Assembly (NCBI RefSeq): GCF_949628265.1
Contig: NC_088789.1
Span: 35,209,883 to 35,273,882, forward strand
Reading direction: 5' to 3'
DNA from: Cloeon dipterum
Taxonomy: Eukaryota > Arthropoda > Insecta > Ephemeroptera > Baetidae
DNA: 64,000 nt
The notes beneath the pieces were generated by a model that was not told the origin of the DNA, searched no databases, and saw only the letters and a list, made by a program, of their open reading frames with translations. Positions 1 through 11,529 of the stretch are shown here, piece after piece. The translations under genes were made by a program, and so were the position numbers. Numbering within the stretch: position 1 is the first letter of the stretch; each line of letters begins with the position of its first letter.

Positions 1-253
1 CGCCGACTAGACCTGAGGCCGCGGCCGCGGGTGCCAGGGCGGCCTCGGCGGACACCGCGACGGCCGCCCAGACGAGGAGGCCGGCGGCCAGGAGGAGCTG
101 GGAGGCGCCGGCATGCACGCGGCGGCGGTCGGCGCCGTCGGAGGCACTGAGGGGCGGCGGCGGCGACCTGGCGTCAGGGCTCGGACCTGAAGGGTCGGCC
201 AGCACGCCCTGGCTGCTGTCCGTCAGCAGGGTTGCACTCGAGGTCGTCGTCAT
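1..253 (-). CDS. N-terminal exon of an unidentified membrane or secreted protein (partial)
   Basis: An open frame runs from an ATG at 253 leftwards to the window edge (84 complete codons) without a stop. An in-frame TGA lies four codons upstream of this ATG and GCCGCG precedes it, so the start is credible. The peptide begins MTTTSSATLLTDSSQG, is rich in Ser, Pro and Ala for about 50 residues, and then has a hydrophobic segment (LLLAAGLLVWAAVAVSA) followed by an Ala-rich stretch. That layout fits a signal-anchor (type II) segment or a long signal peptide. No family is recognisable from this fragment; the rest lies outside the window to the left. Confidence 0.5.
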   Translation of the reverse strand, partial: MTTTSSATLLTDSSQGVLADPSGPSPDARSPPPPLSASDGADRRRVHAGASQLLLAAGLLVWAAVAVSAEAALAPAAAASGLVG

Positions 254-429
254 CGCGGCATTTCACACACACTGACTGGTTTCTCCGCAGGTATGCGCGC
301 ACCTGACGTCCAGGTGGAGGGGAGCCGCCTCTCCCAGTGCCGTACCTGACTCTGCGCATACCTCCTTCCTCCTCTCCTCTTCCGTAAATTTTAATCTACT
401 TCTTTAACGATCTAGAACACATTAGAAGG

Positions 430-1310
430 CGAAATTGCAATTGTTAGAAAATTTTTTAATTTTCAGCCGAAAAAATTCATAAAAATTCGAAAAATGGTCC
501 GATTTTGGAAAACTGAACATGGGTGGACGCGTATCGACGTGATGCGTCGATTGGTGACAGAATCGGCGCCGTCCGGCCCATAGGGGCCCGCCTGGGCCCC
601 AAAAAACGAAGTTTGTAATGTCACAAATCGCGTTTTTCAAATTTAAAAATTAATTACTCGGCTCCTATGCGTCGCGGAGTAAAAAATACTGAAAAATAGT
701 TCAGGTCACGTGACCTGAGGAAGGTCTATGACAGACAATGGCAAAAATGTTCAAAAATTACTGAAAAATGTTTTAAAATCCAGCTTGGAAGCGGATCTCA
801 GGTCGGGGTACCCTGAAAAAGGTTGTTAGGGTACTCCAGGTCAAAGTGCCGTCCAAGACCTGTCCATTGAGGGGTTGTGGTCAATGATCAGACAATCAGC
901 CGAATTTAAATAAAAATAAAACCATTTTTGTGAAATATTTTGACTTTTTCGAAAAATCGGCTGAAAAAAATTCGTTAAAATTCGAAAAATGGTCCGATTT
1001 TGGAAAACCGCACACGAGCGGACATGCCTCACCAAGGAGCATCGACTGGTGCCAAAATAAGAACACTCCGGTCCATAGGGCCCCGCCTGGGCCCCAAAAA
1101 CCAAAATTTTTAAATGTCAAAAATCATGTTTTTTGAACTTTAAAAATTCATAACTCAGCTCCTATGGGTCGTAGAGTAAAAAACCAACATTTTTCAGACT
1201 TTCCGTAAAATTTTACGTCTTTTAGGCCCCTTTGCAACCCCTGCCCGCCCCCGCCGCCTCCAATGCCCCCAAACTCTGCGCAATTTGAAGGTTTTCTATA
1301 TATTTTTTTT
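430..1310 (+). repeat. Dispersed repeat R1: a truncated copy followed by a full copy
   Basis: A truncated copy (about 430-690) and a longer copy (about 711-1310) lie head to tail. Both contain AATTCGAAAAATGGTCCGAT, then a CATCGA-TTGGT stretch, then GGCCCATAGGG-CCCGCCTGGGCCCC, then ATAACTCGGCTCCTATGGGTC-like sequence. The full copy starts ACCTGAGGAAGGTC and carries the hairpin GGGTACCCTGA...TTAGGGTAC. Further copies lie at about 11833-12290 and 17150-17770 (same orientation) and a fragment at about 24470-24620 (opposite). Short ORFs inside differ between copies and look non-coding. The transposon class is not recognised. Confidence 0.75.
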
Positions 1311-2279
1311 AATTCCCCTATAGGCTGGATTTGTAAAAACAGTTGCCAGAACTCGCAAAAAGTGTTCTGCCGTTGCTTTGCTGTAATATCAGGGGAGAAA
1401 ACAGGAAAGAAATCTTAAATTAGAGCTAAACTTCCGTGTTTTCTGGTTTATTTTCTCTTTAGCTCTTTGAAAACGCGTGGTTGGTTGGTTGGTTGGCAGC
1501 TGCTGAAAGAGCGAAATGCCTTTGGAGAGACAAAAAGCGGTCGTTTCTCAGACAAGCTCGGTCTGGAATCGACGGCGGAGTGAATTTAACCGCAGATTTG
1601 CTTTCATTATTTGCGTATTTGCCGGCGAAAGCCTTTGCTCTGAAATAGGCTTTGCGTGGTGCAAAAACGGCGCGTCTAATGGCACATATTTCCACTTTGC
1701 GAGCGATCGAATCGGATTTTAGGAGGAGCAGTTCATCATTCCGAGCAGACAAGCGGCCTAATGGCGGATCCGATTATTGTTTGCCGAAAAAGCGAGAGCG
1801 GCGCAGAAAGACAATTTTTGTTTGTCGCTGCTCGGAGCAGCAGCGATTCTTCGATTGCCTCCCGGGAAATCATTGTTTCGGTCCCCATTTGCATTTTTGG
1901 CGGCGTCTCTATTTGGATTGGCTGCGCGCTTTTCATGCTTCATTGAACACACGGCTTTTTATCCCGAAATAACTCTGGCAATCGATCAGTGGCGCGGATA
2001 AACGAGCGTTAATTATAATTCCTATTGTTTCTGCTGTTGGTCCGATCGCTTTTTTATTTGGAATAAATTCCTCGTCACTCGCGTCTGCCTGCCTGCCCGA
2101 GCTAAATCAATATTTCAATAACGCTCATCGACAGACACGAATTAATTTATTCGGCACAGAGAGGGAAATTACGAGTAAATATTTGTTCGATTAATTTCTC
2201 TTTACCTATGCAAACTTCAAAGCTGTTTTTGCTTTGCTCTAAATTAACGAAAAATCGGTAAAAATTATAGAATGTAATT
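1311..2279. other. Non-coding stretch, no feature supported
   Basis: Several overlapping ORFs of 60-106 codons lie on both strands in the GC-richer part (about 1500-1990), but none shows a recognisable domain or convincing splice context. The rest is AT-rich. It may be upstream or intronic DNA of the gene at the left edge. Confidence 0.4.
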
Positions 2280-3040
2280 CTTTTGAACCCTTGTAATGTT
2301 GAAATTCACCCCTCTTCAACCAGAAATCATGGTTTTTATTTAGTTTTCATAAGAAAAATTTATTATCAATTTCATTTGTCACTTTTCGTCGTTTTTTGGG
2401 ATTTTCAAAATTAATTTTTCAACAAAATTAACAAGTTAAAAGGTTCAAACTCTCCATAATGACCCTCAGGATAGAGGTTAATCACCCTGGAAAATTTAAA
2501 CTTTCTACAACACTCAAGGGTTGTTATATTTTAGTGGAAAATTACGAAAAAAATCATTTCGATCAATATTTGCTCATTTTTCTTGGATTTTAAGATTTAT
2601 TTTCTCTTTCAATTTCCAAAATAATAAGGTTCAAACCCTACGAGAGAAAGCTCAGGGTAGTGGATTGTCGCCCTGGAAAATATCAACCCTCATTGAAAAC
2701 TAGGGGTTGGTATTTTAGAGGGTAAAAATGACAAAAAAGTCATTTTGGTCATGTTTTCATCGTTTTCTGGGTTTTTTAAAATTAAATTTCCCTACTAAAA
2801 TCAAAACAAAAATGGTTCGGACTCTTCATAATGACTCTCAGGGTAGAGGTGAACTACCCTGGAAATTTTTAACCACGATAAGTACTCAGGGGCTGTTATT
2901 TTAGGGGATAAAACTGGCGAAAACGTGTCAGTTTTCAAAAAATGGATTGTGAATTTCATCCCTTAAAACACAACCCCTACATTTTTAATTATTTCAAAGT
3001 TCTATCATCCCCTAAACAACCCCATAATTCAACCCCTAAA
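2280..3040 (+). repeat. Array of about 186-bp repeats, block 1
   Basis: Diverged tandem units share, in order: TTCAAACTCTCCATAATGA, CTCAGGGTAGAGGTTAA-ACCCTGGAAA, a GGGGTTGTTATTTTAGGGGGT segment, a run such as AAATGACAAAAAAATCA, then CATCGTTTTCTGGGATTTT. The CAGGGTAGAGG landmark recurs near 2467, 2652 and 2838, a spacing of about 185 bp. Units have point changes and small indels, so the array is old. Confidence 0.8.
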
Positions 3041-4019
3041 GATTTTTGGTGCCTTTTCGTGCTCTTTTTCAGTACTTATTAGTGCCTAAATTTATGCAGA
3101 AAATTACTTCCAAAATAATATTCAACCCTAATTCATCCCCTAGAAACCATAATAAAAATTTTATTCAGAAAATTTCTGCCAAAATCTCGGAATTAAATTT
3201 TCAGACTGGAAAAAGGGGATGTAAATATCAACGTAGGATTTTTACCACCAAATAAACAAGGAAATAAATTATTTAAAAATTTAAACTGCTCATTTTTATT
3301 AAGAAAACAATGTTTTCAGGCGTAACCACCGCAAAGGAACGTGAGAAAAGGGTTAATCCGTTTTGTGCCGGGGCGGAGAAGCGCAAATTGGCCGCGGCCG
3401 CGGGCGTTTCGTCCGATTCGCTGCTCCGCACCGAGTCGTTTTCGCCGTTTTCGCATGCCAGAGTGTATTTATCGCTGGCTGGCTGGATGGCTGGCGGAAA
3501 ACGCAAAGTTTGCACTCTGATCCGCACACACACACACACATACGCTTGCTCTCGGCTAATCTTTGTGTTCTCTCTTCTCTCTGCTCGGCGCTCACTCGTT
3601 ATATCGACGCTGCAGCTGGAAAAGCGGACGAAAACCTTTTCCCTTTCCTGCGCTGGCAAAAAAAATATGGCTAAAAGTTGTGAATCGAGAGAAAGAAAGA
3701 AAGAGCGAAATTGCGTCACGCTTTTATCACAAAAATAATGGAAGGAACAGCGCACTCTCTCGCAATTGTCCTCTTGCTCGCTTCAAACACCAAATAAAAT
3801 ATTAAATTTAATGCTTTTGAAAGTGGAAACTTACATTTTCTTGGAACAATTTCATTCTGATGTCGAATTTTATAAATTCACTACAAAAAACACGGAACAT
3901 GAAGATGAAATTATCCTGAGCCTCGGTGAGAAAATTTCGGGCCTAGAATTTACAAAATAAATATGAATAAAATAAATAAATAAATTAAATACCGTTCCTA
4001 GAATTAAAAAATAATTTTA
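3041..4019. other. Inter-array island with a CA microsatellite
   Basis: About 3310-3740 is GC-richer and open on both strands. It holds a GGCCGCGGCCGCGG stretch, a CA run (about 3526-3541) and purine- or pyrimidine-rich tracts. No protein family is recognised in any frame, and the opposite-strand ORFs look compositional. The flanks are AT-rich. Confidence 0.4.
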
Positions 4020-5060
4020 TGTTAAAATGCTGATTTGCTCATTTTTCACAGATTTTGAGATGTCTTTTCTTTTCAAATTTCCAAAATAATAAGGTTCAAA
4101 CACTACGAAATGAAGCTCAGGGTAGTGGATTGTGACCCTGAAAAATATCAACCCTTATTATAAACTAGGGGATGTTATTTTAGGGGGTAAAAATGACAAA
4201 AAAGTCATTTTGGTCATTTTTTCATCGTTTTCAGGGATTTTCAAAATTAATTTTTTCTACTTAATTCAGAAGACAAAAAGTTCAAACTCTCCATAATGAA
4301 GCTCAGAGTAGTTTATTATCATCCTGGAAAAAATCAACCCTCATTGAATACTAGGGGTTGTTATTTTAGGGGGTAAAAATAACAAAAAAAATCATATTAC
4401 TCGTTTTTCATCGTTTTCTGGGATTTTCAGAGTTAATTTTCTTTTCTAAATTCACAAGACAAAAGGTTCAAACTATCCATAACGGCTCTCAGGGTACAGA
4501 TTAACAACCCTGAAAAATTGAAGCCTTCTGTAATAACCGACGGTTGTTATTTTTGAGTAGAAAGTTACGGAAAAAATCATTTCCACCAATATTTGCTCAT
4601 TTTTCTTGGATTTTAAGAATCATTTTCTCTTTCAATTTCCAAAATAATAAGGTTAAACCACTACAGTATGATGCTCGGGATAGCGGATTATCATCCTGGA
4701 AAAAATTAACCCTCATTCAAAATCAAGGGATTGTTTTTTTAGGGGGTAAAAATGACAAAAAAATCATTTCGATAATTTTTCATCGTTTTCTTGGAATTTC
4801 TTAGTTATTTTTCTCTTCTAATTTTAAATGATTAAAGGCCAAAACTCTCCACAATGACTCTCATGGTAAAGGTTAACCACCCTGAAAATTTAAGTCACCT
4901 AAAATAATCAGGGGTAGTTTTTTTAGGGGATGAATATAGCGACAAAATCATTTTTCATGAATTTTAAAATTCCTATTTCTTTTCTAATTAATTAATTATT
5001 TAAATGCTACCCTGAAGCAAGGTCCAGTAGCAGTTCAGGGCTCTGGAAAAGGGATTAATT
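4020..5060 (+). repeat. Array of about 186-bp repeats, block 2
   Basis: The same unit as block 1, same orientation. The CAGGGTAG or related landmark occurs near 4113, 4305, 4490, 4674 and 4862, a spacing of 184-192 bp. About five units are recognisable; the last decays into AT-rich sequence near 5000. Confidence 0.8.
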
Positions 5061-5869
5061 TATATTTTAATATATAGGAAGTGAAAAAACTGATGTCAGG
5101 TAGTTTTTTTTTTTAAATAAAATGCGAAAATGCCAGTTTTGATAATTTTTTCGCTTAAATATGTTTAACCTGAGCCCAGGATTTATTTATTGCGGATTTT
5201 CTGATTTATTTTCAATTGTCGGATCACAATGAAGCGCATAAGGAATATATTTATGCACACATGTTTATCATGGATCAGCTACAATAAAAAGCACTTTGAA
5301 TCGATCGACACGCGGAGAAAATTGCCTTGTCCAGCAGCAGTGAAGCGAAATCGACGTCACTCACTCGCTCTTTTCCGCTTTTCCGAGATGTAATCTGAAT
5401 GACAAGAGGATGAAAAAACGCGGCGTACAATGGCAAAGTGCAGCCGCCGCCTCACTGAGCCGCGCGCGCTTTCTAAACTTCTTGTGCGCGCGTGCAGTTG
5501 TGTGTGTGTTTGTCGGCCGCGTGTACATTTGCTGCTGGCTGGCCCATTGTGTGTCGTCGCACGGTCGCAAGAAGACGCCCCGTCGGCCCCTTTTCCGCAG
5601 CAAACCAACGCATTTCGCATTTCCAGCAGAACGAAAATCTCGTCTGCGCCGGAAAAAGCGCTCTCACGCTGACATACGAAACTATTAATAACGCACCAAA
5701 ACAGGCCGAGAGTGAAGAGAGAAGAGAGCACGAGCGCAAAAACATCATAAATTATCGCCCTACAAGAAGACATGTACAGTGTGTTTCTTTAAATAAATAA
5801 ATGGAGATTTTTCTAAATGAGATTTTTTCATTTTTTCTTAATTTCAACTTGATTTTTCTCAATTTGTAG
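5061..5869. other. Inter-array island
   Basis: AT-rich to about 5290, then a GC-richer island (5330-5780) with a GTGTGTGTGTTTGT run and overlapping ORFs on both strands. Its base composition and TG/CA run resemble the islands at 3.3-3.7 and 6.7-7.2 kb. No coding similarity is recognised. Confidence 0.4.
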
Positions 5870-6560
5870 AAAAGCTGTAGGTCTAAAAATTTCAGCACGT
5901 AGAGTCAGGGTAAAGGTAACGCAGCTGTTAAAATTTCGTACCTTCGTGGTAATTAGGGGTTGATTTATAAAGGGCTGAAATCAGACATTTGGCGTCTCTC
6001 TTTTAAAATTTTTTTTATTTTAATTATAAAAAATCATTCTAGTGAACTATGCCTGATATCAGGGTAAGATTAATTGCCTCTGGAAATTTCAACCCCCTTA
6101 AAGCATTAGGGGTTGATGGATTTTTAAAATCACATTAGTCATTTTTTTTTCGTTTTCTTCGATTTTCAAAGTTCATTTTATTTTCTAAATTCAAATGATA
6201 AAACGTTCAAACTCTCTATAACGACTTTCAGGGTACAGGTTAACAACCCTGGAAAATTTAAACCTTCTACAATACTCGAGGGTTGTTATTTTAAAGCTGA
6301 AAATTGCGCAAAAAATCATTTCGATCAATATTTGCTCATTTTTCACGGATTTCGAGATGTCCTTTCTCTTTTAATTTCGAAAATAATAAGGTTAAAACCC
6401 TACTAAATCAAGCTCAGGGTAGAGGATTTTCATCCTGGAAAATATCAACCTTAATTAAAAATTAGGGGTGGTTATTTTAGGGGGTAAAAATGGCAAAAAA
6501 ATCATATTGGTAACTTTTTTCAAAAATAATTTTCTCTATTAAATTTAAAAAACAAACAGT
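5870..6560 (+). repeat. Array of about 186-bp repeats, block 3
   Basis: Landmarks occur near 5908, 6060, 6228 and 6414. The first two units are the most diverged; the last two carry clear TTCAAACTCTCTATAACGA and GGTTGTTATTTTA segments. Confidence 0.75.
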
Positions 6561-7229
6561 TAAAACTCTACTTTCCAAGAAAACATTTTCAGTGTTTATT
6601 TAATTAATCAAGGACCGAAATTACCCTGTGTGGTCCTCCGGGGCAAAAGTTCAGCATGAGCTGCATTAAATATTCTCTTAGCCTCATGGTTGTAATTGAA
6701 ACCAAGTTTGGTGTTTGGTCGCGTCATTGATTTTGCTCTGCTCGTAAACAGAGAAGTCTCCGATTTTCAAGAGCTGTCAGCAGAAATCTGCGACGTGCGC
6801 GATATTCTGCTCGAGTGGCTCTCAAATTCCGGGCCGCGTCGCTTTTGACTCTCTGGTTACCTCCGAGGACAAAAGCAGAAGCAAACTGTTCGCATTGAAA
6901 GCAGTAATTGCATTCGAGTCGCTCGGTCGACGGCACAGTTTCCAACTTTCACTAAATAAAGGCAGCCAGCGAATGCGAGTGTGTGTGTGTGTGTGTGAGT
7001 GCCGCAATTCGCTCTGGAATGCACGCACGCCCACGCCGCAACCCTTTTCCGCACCTGCCGACCGGAAACTCGACCCGGCACGCGTCCCAAGCAGCAAGCA
7101 CGACAAATCCATAAATATTATGCAGAATAGTCCGTGCCGTCAAATCCGCTCACCCAGAAACTAATAAATTTTATGGAAATTTAAAAGTGAAAATATAACG
7201 AAATTGTTTCGAGCTTCCGAAAGATTTTT
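6561..7229. other. Inter-array island with a GT microsatellite
   Basis: A GC-richer island (about 6720-7160) with a GTGTGTGTGTGTGTGTGTG run near 6979-6997 and overlapping ORFs on both strands. No protein family is recognised. Confidence 0.4.
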
Positions 7230-7980
7230 TTGGTAGTTTTCACCCCCAAAATATTCACCCCAGGTTATTGTAGAGGGTAGAAATTTTATAACGTTGTTGT
7301 CCTCTACCCTGAAGGTCATTATGGAGAGTTTGATCCGTTTGTCTTCAAAATTTAGAAGAGAAAATTAATTTCGAAAATCCCAGAAAATGACGAAAAAATT
7401 ACTAATTTGATTTTTTTGTCAGTTTTACCCCCTAAAATATCAACCCTAGAGCATTGTAGATGGTTTTAATTTTCCTGGTTGGTAAACCTCTACCCTGAGA
7501 GTCATTATGAAGAGTTTGAACTTTTTGTCTTGTGAATTAAGTAGGAAGAAATAATTTTGAAAATCCCAGAAAACGATGAAAAAATGACCGAAATGATTTT
7601 TTTTGTCATTTTTACCCCCTAATATACGCACCCCTAGATTTAAATGAGGGTTTGATTTTTTCCAGATTGATAATCCTCTACCTTGAACTTAATTTCGTAG
7701 GGTTTTGATCTTATTATTTTGGAAATTTAAAGAGAAAATAAATCTCAAATTCTGTAAAAAATGAGCAAATTTTCATCGAATTAATTTTTTTCGTAAATTT
7801 CCGCTATTAAATATCAACCCCCGAGTATTGTAGAAGATTCAAATTTACCAGGGTGGTAAACCTCTACCCTGAGAGTCATTATGGAGAGTTTGAACCTATT
7901 GTCTTCTAAAATTAAAAAAGAAACTAAACTCAAAAATTGAAAAAAAATGATTTTTTTTTTCTAATTTTCACCCTATTTAA
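7230..7980 (-). repeat. Array of about 186-bp repeats, block 4, inverted
   Basis: The unit appears as its reverse complement (CTCTACCCTGAGAGTCATTATGGAGAGTTTGAAC). Landmarks near 7301, 7488, 7676 and 7860 give a spacing of 184-188 bp. The orientation is opposite to blocks 1-3. Confidence 0.8.
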
Positions 7981-8869
7981 TTTTTCTTTTTATTAAAATA
8001 ATCATTTTTCCATCCTCTTTTTCTCTTTAAAAGGGTTGAAGGTTTTTCGCGGAAACAATTTGAGGACGCCTCGCGATGAAAAGTTTTAAAAATAACAGAG
8101 AAATTCCAGTCACGCGCTTAGAAATATCAAAAAGTTGACTAAACGCGCGAGTTTTATGGGACGAAAATTTTATCTAGAGAACGAGGAGCGCGCAACAAAT
8201 GCGGCGCACGAGCGCGGCCAAAAAGAAAAAGAAGCGAGAGACAAAACTGCTGTTATCATTTCTCGCGGGCCGGCAAAACAAAATAAAAATGTCGGACAGC
8301 TAGATTTTGCTGGTGGCGCAGTCGAGTCACGTGCCGCGAGCGAGCGCGCGCGCGGCGCGAGAAGAACGCTTAATTGCTTTTCGCACACACAAGTTTGGCC
8401 AATTATCTGCTCCCTCCGCGCGTTTGTTGTTGCCGATTTGTATTAAATCGCTCCATCCACTTGTCGACAACTTCGTGTTCGCTGAGCAGTGAGCAATTAT
8501 GCCAAATTTAGCTCCTTGCTCGGCAATCATTCCGCTGTCGCGACTCTCAATTTAATCACACTCTCGTGATTATTCAAGGTGTGACAAGTTGAAAATCAAT
8601 ATTCTGGCACAAATCAACCCCTTAAAATTAGCAAAATTTTACCCTCAGGATCTAATTTTAATAAAAAATTACTCAGGATAATGCATTGCAATTTAAAAAA
8701 GTTTAAGATATTTTTGACCTCTCAGTTTAGAAAAACCCGATATTATTTTAGATGAAATTTCATATGATAAAAAACCTGACCCTGACGTCAGGTACATGAT
8801 TTCCAAATATCAGGGAGAACTTTTTAATTAAATTCAGATTTAAATGGTTAATATCTTTGATTTCACTTT
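7981..8869. other. Inter-array island
   Basis: A GC-richer island at about 8040-8560 with a CGAGCGAGCGCGCGCGCGGCGCG stretch, then AT-rich sequence with weak traces of the array unit from about 8610. No gene is supported. Confidence 0.4.
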
Positions 8870-9500
8870 TCTGAAATTTTTAAAAATATCGTCGAATTTC
8901 ACCCCCTTACAAATCAACCCCCAAACAATTTGAGGGGGTTGAAATTTCCAGAGGCAATAAATCTTATCTAAGAAAACGAAGAAAAATGACCAATTTGATT
9001 TTTTCGTGATTTTCACCCCCTATAATAAACACCCTTGAGCATGTGATAGGGTTTTAAGTGTCCAGGGTGAGTAAACTCTACCCTGACATTCATCATGGAG
9101 AGTTTGAACCTTCTGTCTTTCATAATTAGAATATAAATGAACTTTGAAAATTCAAGAAAATGACTTAAAAATGACAAATCTGATTTTTTTTCGTGATTTT
9201 CACCCCTTATAATAACAACCCTTGAGCATTTGATAGGGTTTTAAGTATATAGGGCGACTAACCTCTATCCCGAGAGTCATCATGGAGAGTTCGAACCTTC
9301 TGTCTTCCATAATTAGATTAAAATTAAACTTTAAAAATTCAAGAAAATGACTTAAAAAATGACAAATGGGATTTTTTTCACATTTTCGCCCCTTAAAATA
9401 ACAACCCCTGAGTATTGCACGTGGCTATAATTTTCCAGGGTGGTTGACCTCTACCCTGAGCCTGGATTCAGAGAATTTTAAACCTGTGAGTCGGCTAAAA
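8870..9500 (-). repeat. Array of about 186-bp repeats, block 5, inverted
   Basis: Reverse-complement units with landmarks near 9076, 9265 and 9450. The units starting near 9076 and 9265 resemble each other closely (GAGAGTTTGAACCTTCTGTCTT-type segment), which suggests a more recent duplication within the block. Confidence 0.75.
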
Positions 9501-10189
9501 AATGATATTTTACACATTTTCTCCAACGAAAAAAAAATCAATTTTTTTTTAATTCCCCATGGAAAAGAAATTCGAGATTTTAAACATTAAATTATACAGC
9601 CGCTCCGTTGAGAAATGATATTGCGCGGCGCTTTGAGTGCTTTCGCGCATTAAAAACGTAATAAATTAGGCGGAGAAGCGAGTGCGCGCGTGAAGAGAAG
9701 AGAGAAGTCGGAGAAAAGTGCTGTTCACGTGATTCCGTCCTCTTTGCTAATTAATTCCAGCCAAGAAAGAGATAATTAATCGGCGAGCGACGCAGGCGGC
9801 GGGGCAATTTGTTATTCGTCACTTTGAGCCGATCATTCTTTTCGCTCGCTCGTACAATTCAAGCAAGAGAAACGCGCTCGATAGCCTCAAATGCTCCAAC
9901 AACTGTAATTCGGTGCGTGATCGAGATTTCTCTTCCAAGGCCGAACAGCGGTGCCTGTTCCTTTTTTTATATCGTTTCCGCCCAAATAGGGGTGCGCTTT
10001 TTATCGGAGACCGGTATAATTCTGTCGTTTCGACATGCAGAAATTTATTCCGATCGTGGCTACCTGAAATTTAAATAAAGGTGCAATATTTAGGTAAACA
10101 GCTGTTAAAAAAATTTCCATGTAATTTAAAAAAAAAATGAATTTATTGCTTGAGAAAATACCCTAAAATATAATTTTGTTGCAGACTGT
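9501..10189. other. Inter-array island
   Basis: A single-copy-looking island (about 9600-10080) without recognisable coding content. An 89-codon ORF at 9809-10078 shows no domain. Confidence 0.4.
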
Positions 10190-11240
10190 CAGGTTAAACA
10201 TTTTCTGGAACCAGGCTCAGGGTAGAGGTTAACCACCCTGGAAAGTTAGAACCATGTGAGATACTCAGGGTTTTTTATTTTGAGGGGTGAAAATACAAAA
10301 AAATCATAAGTGTCATTTTCGGGTCATTTTTTTTAATTTTTAAAGTTTAATTTTAATCTAACTATGGAAGACAGAAGGTTCAAACTCTCCATCATGACTC
10401 TCAGGGTAGAGGTTAATTGCCCTAAATACTTAAAACCTTTTCAAATGCCCAAGGGTTGTTATTATAGGGGGTGAAAATTACCAAAAAAATCGAATCGGTC
10501 ATTTTTCGCTCGTTTTTCTTAGATTTTAAAAATGATTTTCTATTTCAATAAATTAAATAAAATGTTTTTAACTCTACAGAATGGAGCTCAAGGTTGATAA
10601 TTATCACTTTTAAAAATTTTCAACCCTCCTGAATAAATAGGGCTTGTTATTCAAGGGGGTAAAAATGACAAAAAAATCAAATCAGTAATTTTTTGCTCAT
10701 TTTTCTGAGATTTTAAAATTCATTTTCTCTTTTAATATATTAAATAAAATGTTTTTAACTCTTCAGAATGAATCGAAGGGTTTAGAATTATCACCATTAA
10801 AATTTTCAACCCTCCCCAACAAATAGGGCTTGTTATTCAAGGGGGTAAAAATGACAAAAAAATCAAATCGGTCATTTTTCGCTCGTTTTTCTTAGGTTTT
10901 AAAAATGATTTTCTATTTAAATTAATTAAATAAAATAGTTTTAACTCTACAGAATGGTGCTCAGGGTTGATAATTATCACCATCAAAATTTTCAACCCTC
11001 CTCAATGAATAGGGCTTGTTATTCAAGGGGGTTAAAATGACAAAAAAAAATCAAATCGGTCATTTTTTGCCTATTTTTCTTTGATTTTAAAATTCATTTT
11101 CTTTTTAAATATCTTAAATAAAATGGTTTTAACTCTACAGAATGAATCTTAGGGTTTATAATTATCACCCTAATAATTTTCAACGCTCCCTAATAACTTG
11201 GGGTTGATTTTCAAGGGGCGTAAAAAGACAAAAAATCACA
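10190..11240 (+). repeat. Array of about 186-bp repeats, block 6
   Basis: Plus-oriented units with landmarks near 10208, 10400, 10590, 10760, 10960 and 11150. Three units at about 10590-11150 share a diagnostic variant (TTTTAACTCTACAGAATG...AATAGGGCTTGTTATTCAAGGGGGT), so this block expanded locally after the family spread. Confidence 0.8.
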
Positions 11241-11467
11241 TGAGTCAATTTTTTCAACGTTTTCTTTGATTTCGAGATGAAAGGCCGGCTTTGGATTAGA
11301 ATATCAAAGGCGCGCGCCGTGTTTGCTCGCGGCTCAAAGCAAAGGTAATAAAAGGGCGGCATGTTTGCCCTCTGCACGCAGCCCAGCGAATTAAAGCAGC
11401 AAATCGATCAGACCTGTTGCACCCCTGTGAGTAAAAGCAGCCAACGGGTGGAATAAAGGGCAAAAAA

Positions 11468-11473
11468 TTTATT
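11468..11473 (-). terminator. Polyadenylation signal AATAAA for villin
   Basis: The plus strand reads TTTATT, that is AATAAA on the minus strand, 57 nt past the villin stop codon. Confidence 0.6.
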
Positions 11474-11529
11474 TCAACTTAATCGTAGGTTTCACAACGC
11501 GTTTGCTTACAAATTATTATTTGTTTTGT

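Noticed and set aside
1459-2001. Cluster of overlapping ORFs on both strands
   Set aside because: They overlap in several frames, show no domain, no consistent splice signals and no copy elsewhere; best explained by GC-richer composition.
3273-3805. 160- and 142-codon ORFs on opposite strands
   Set aside because: They are mirror frames of one island containing a CA repeat; the peptides are low-complexity and unlike any family.
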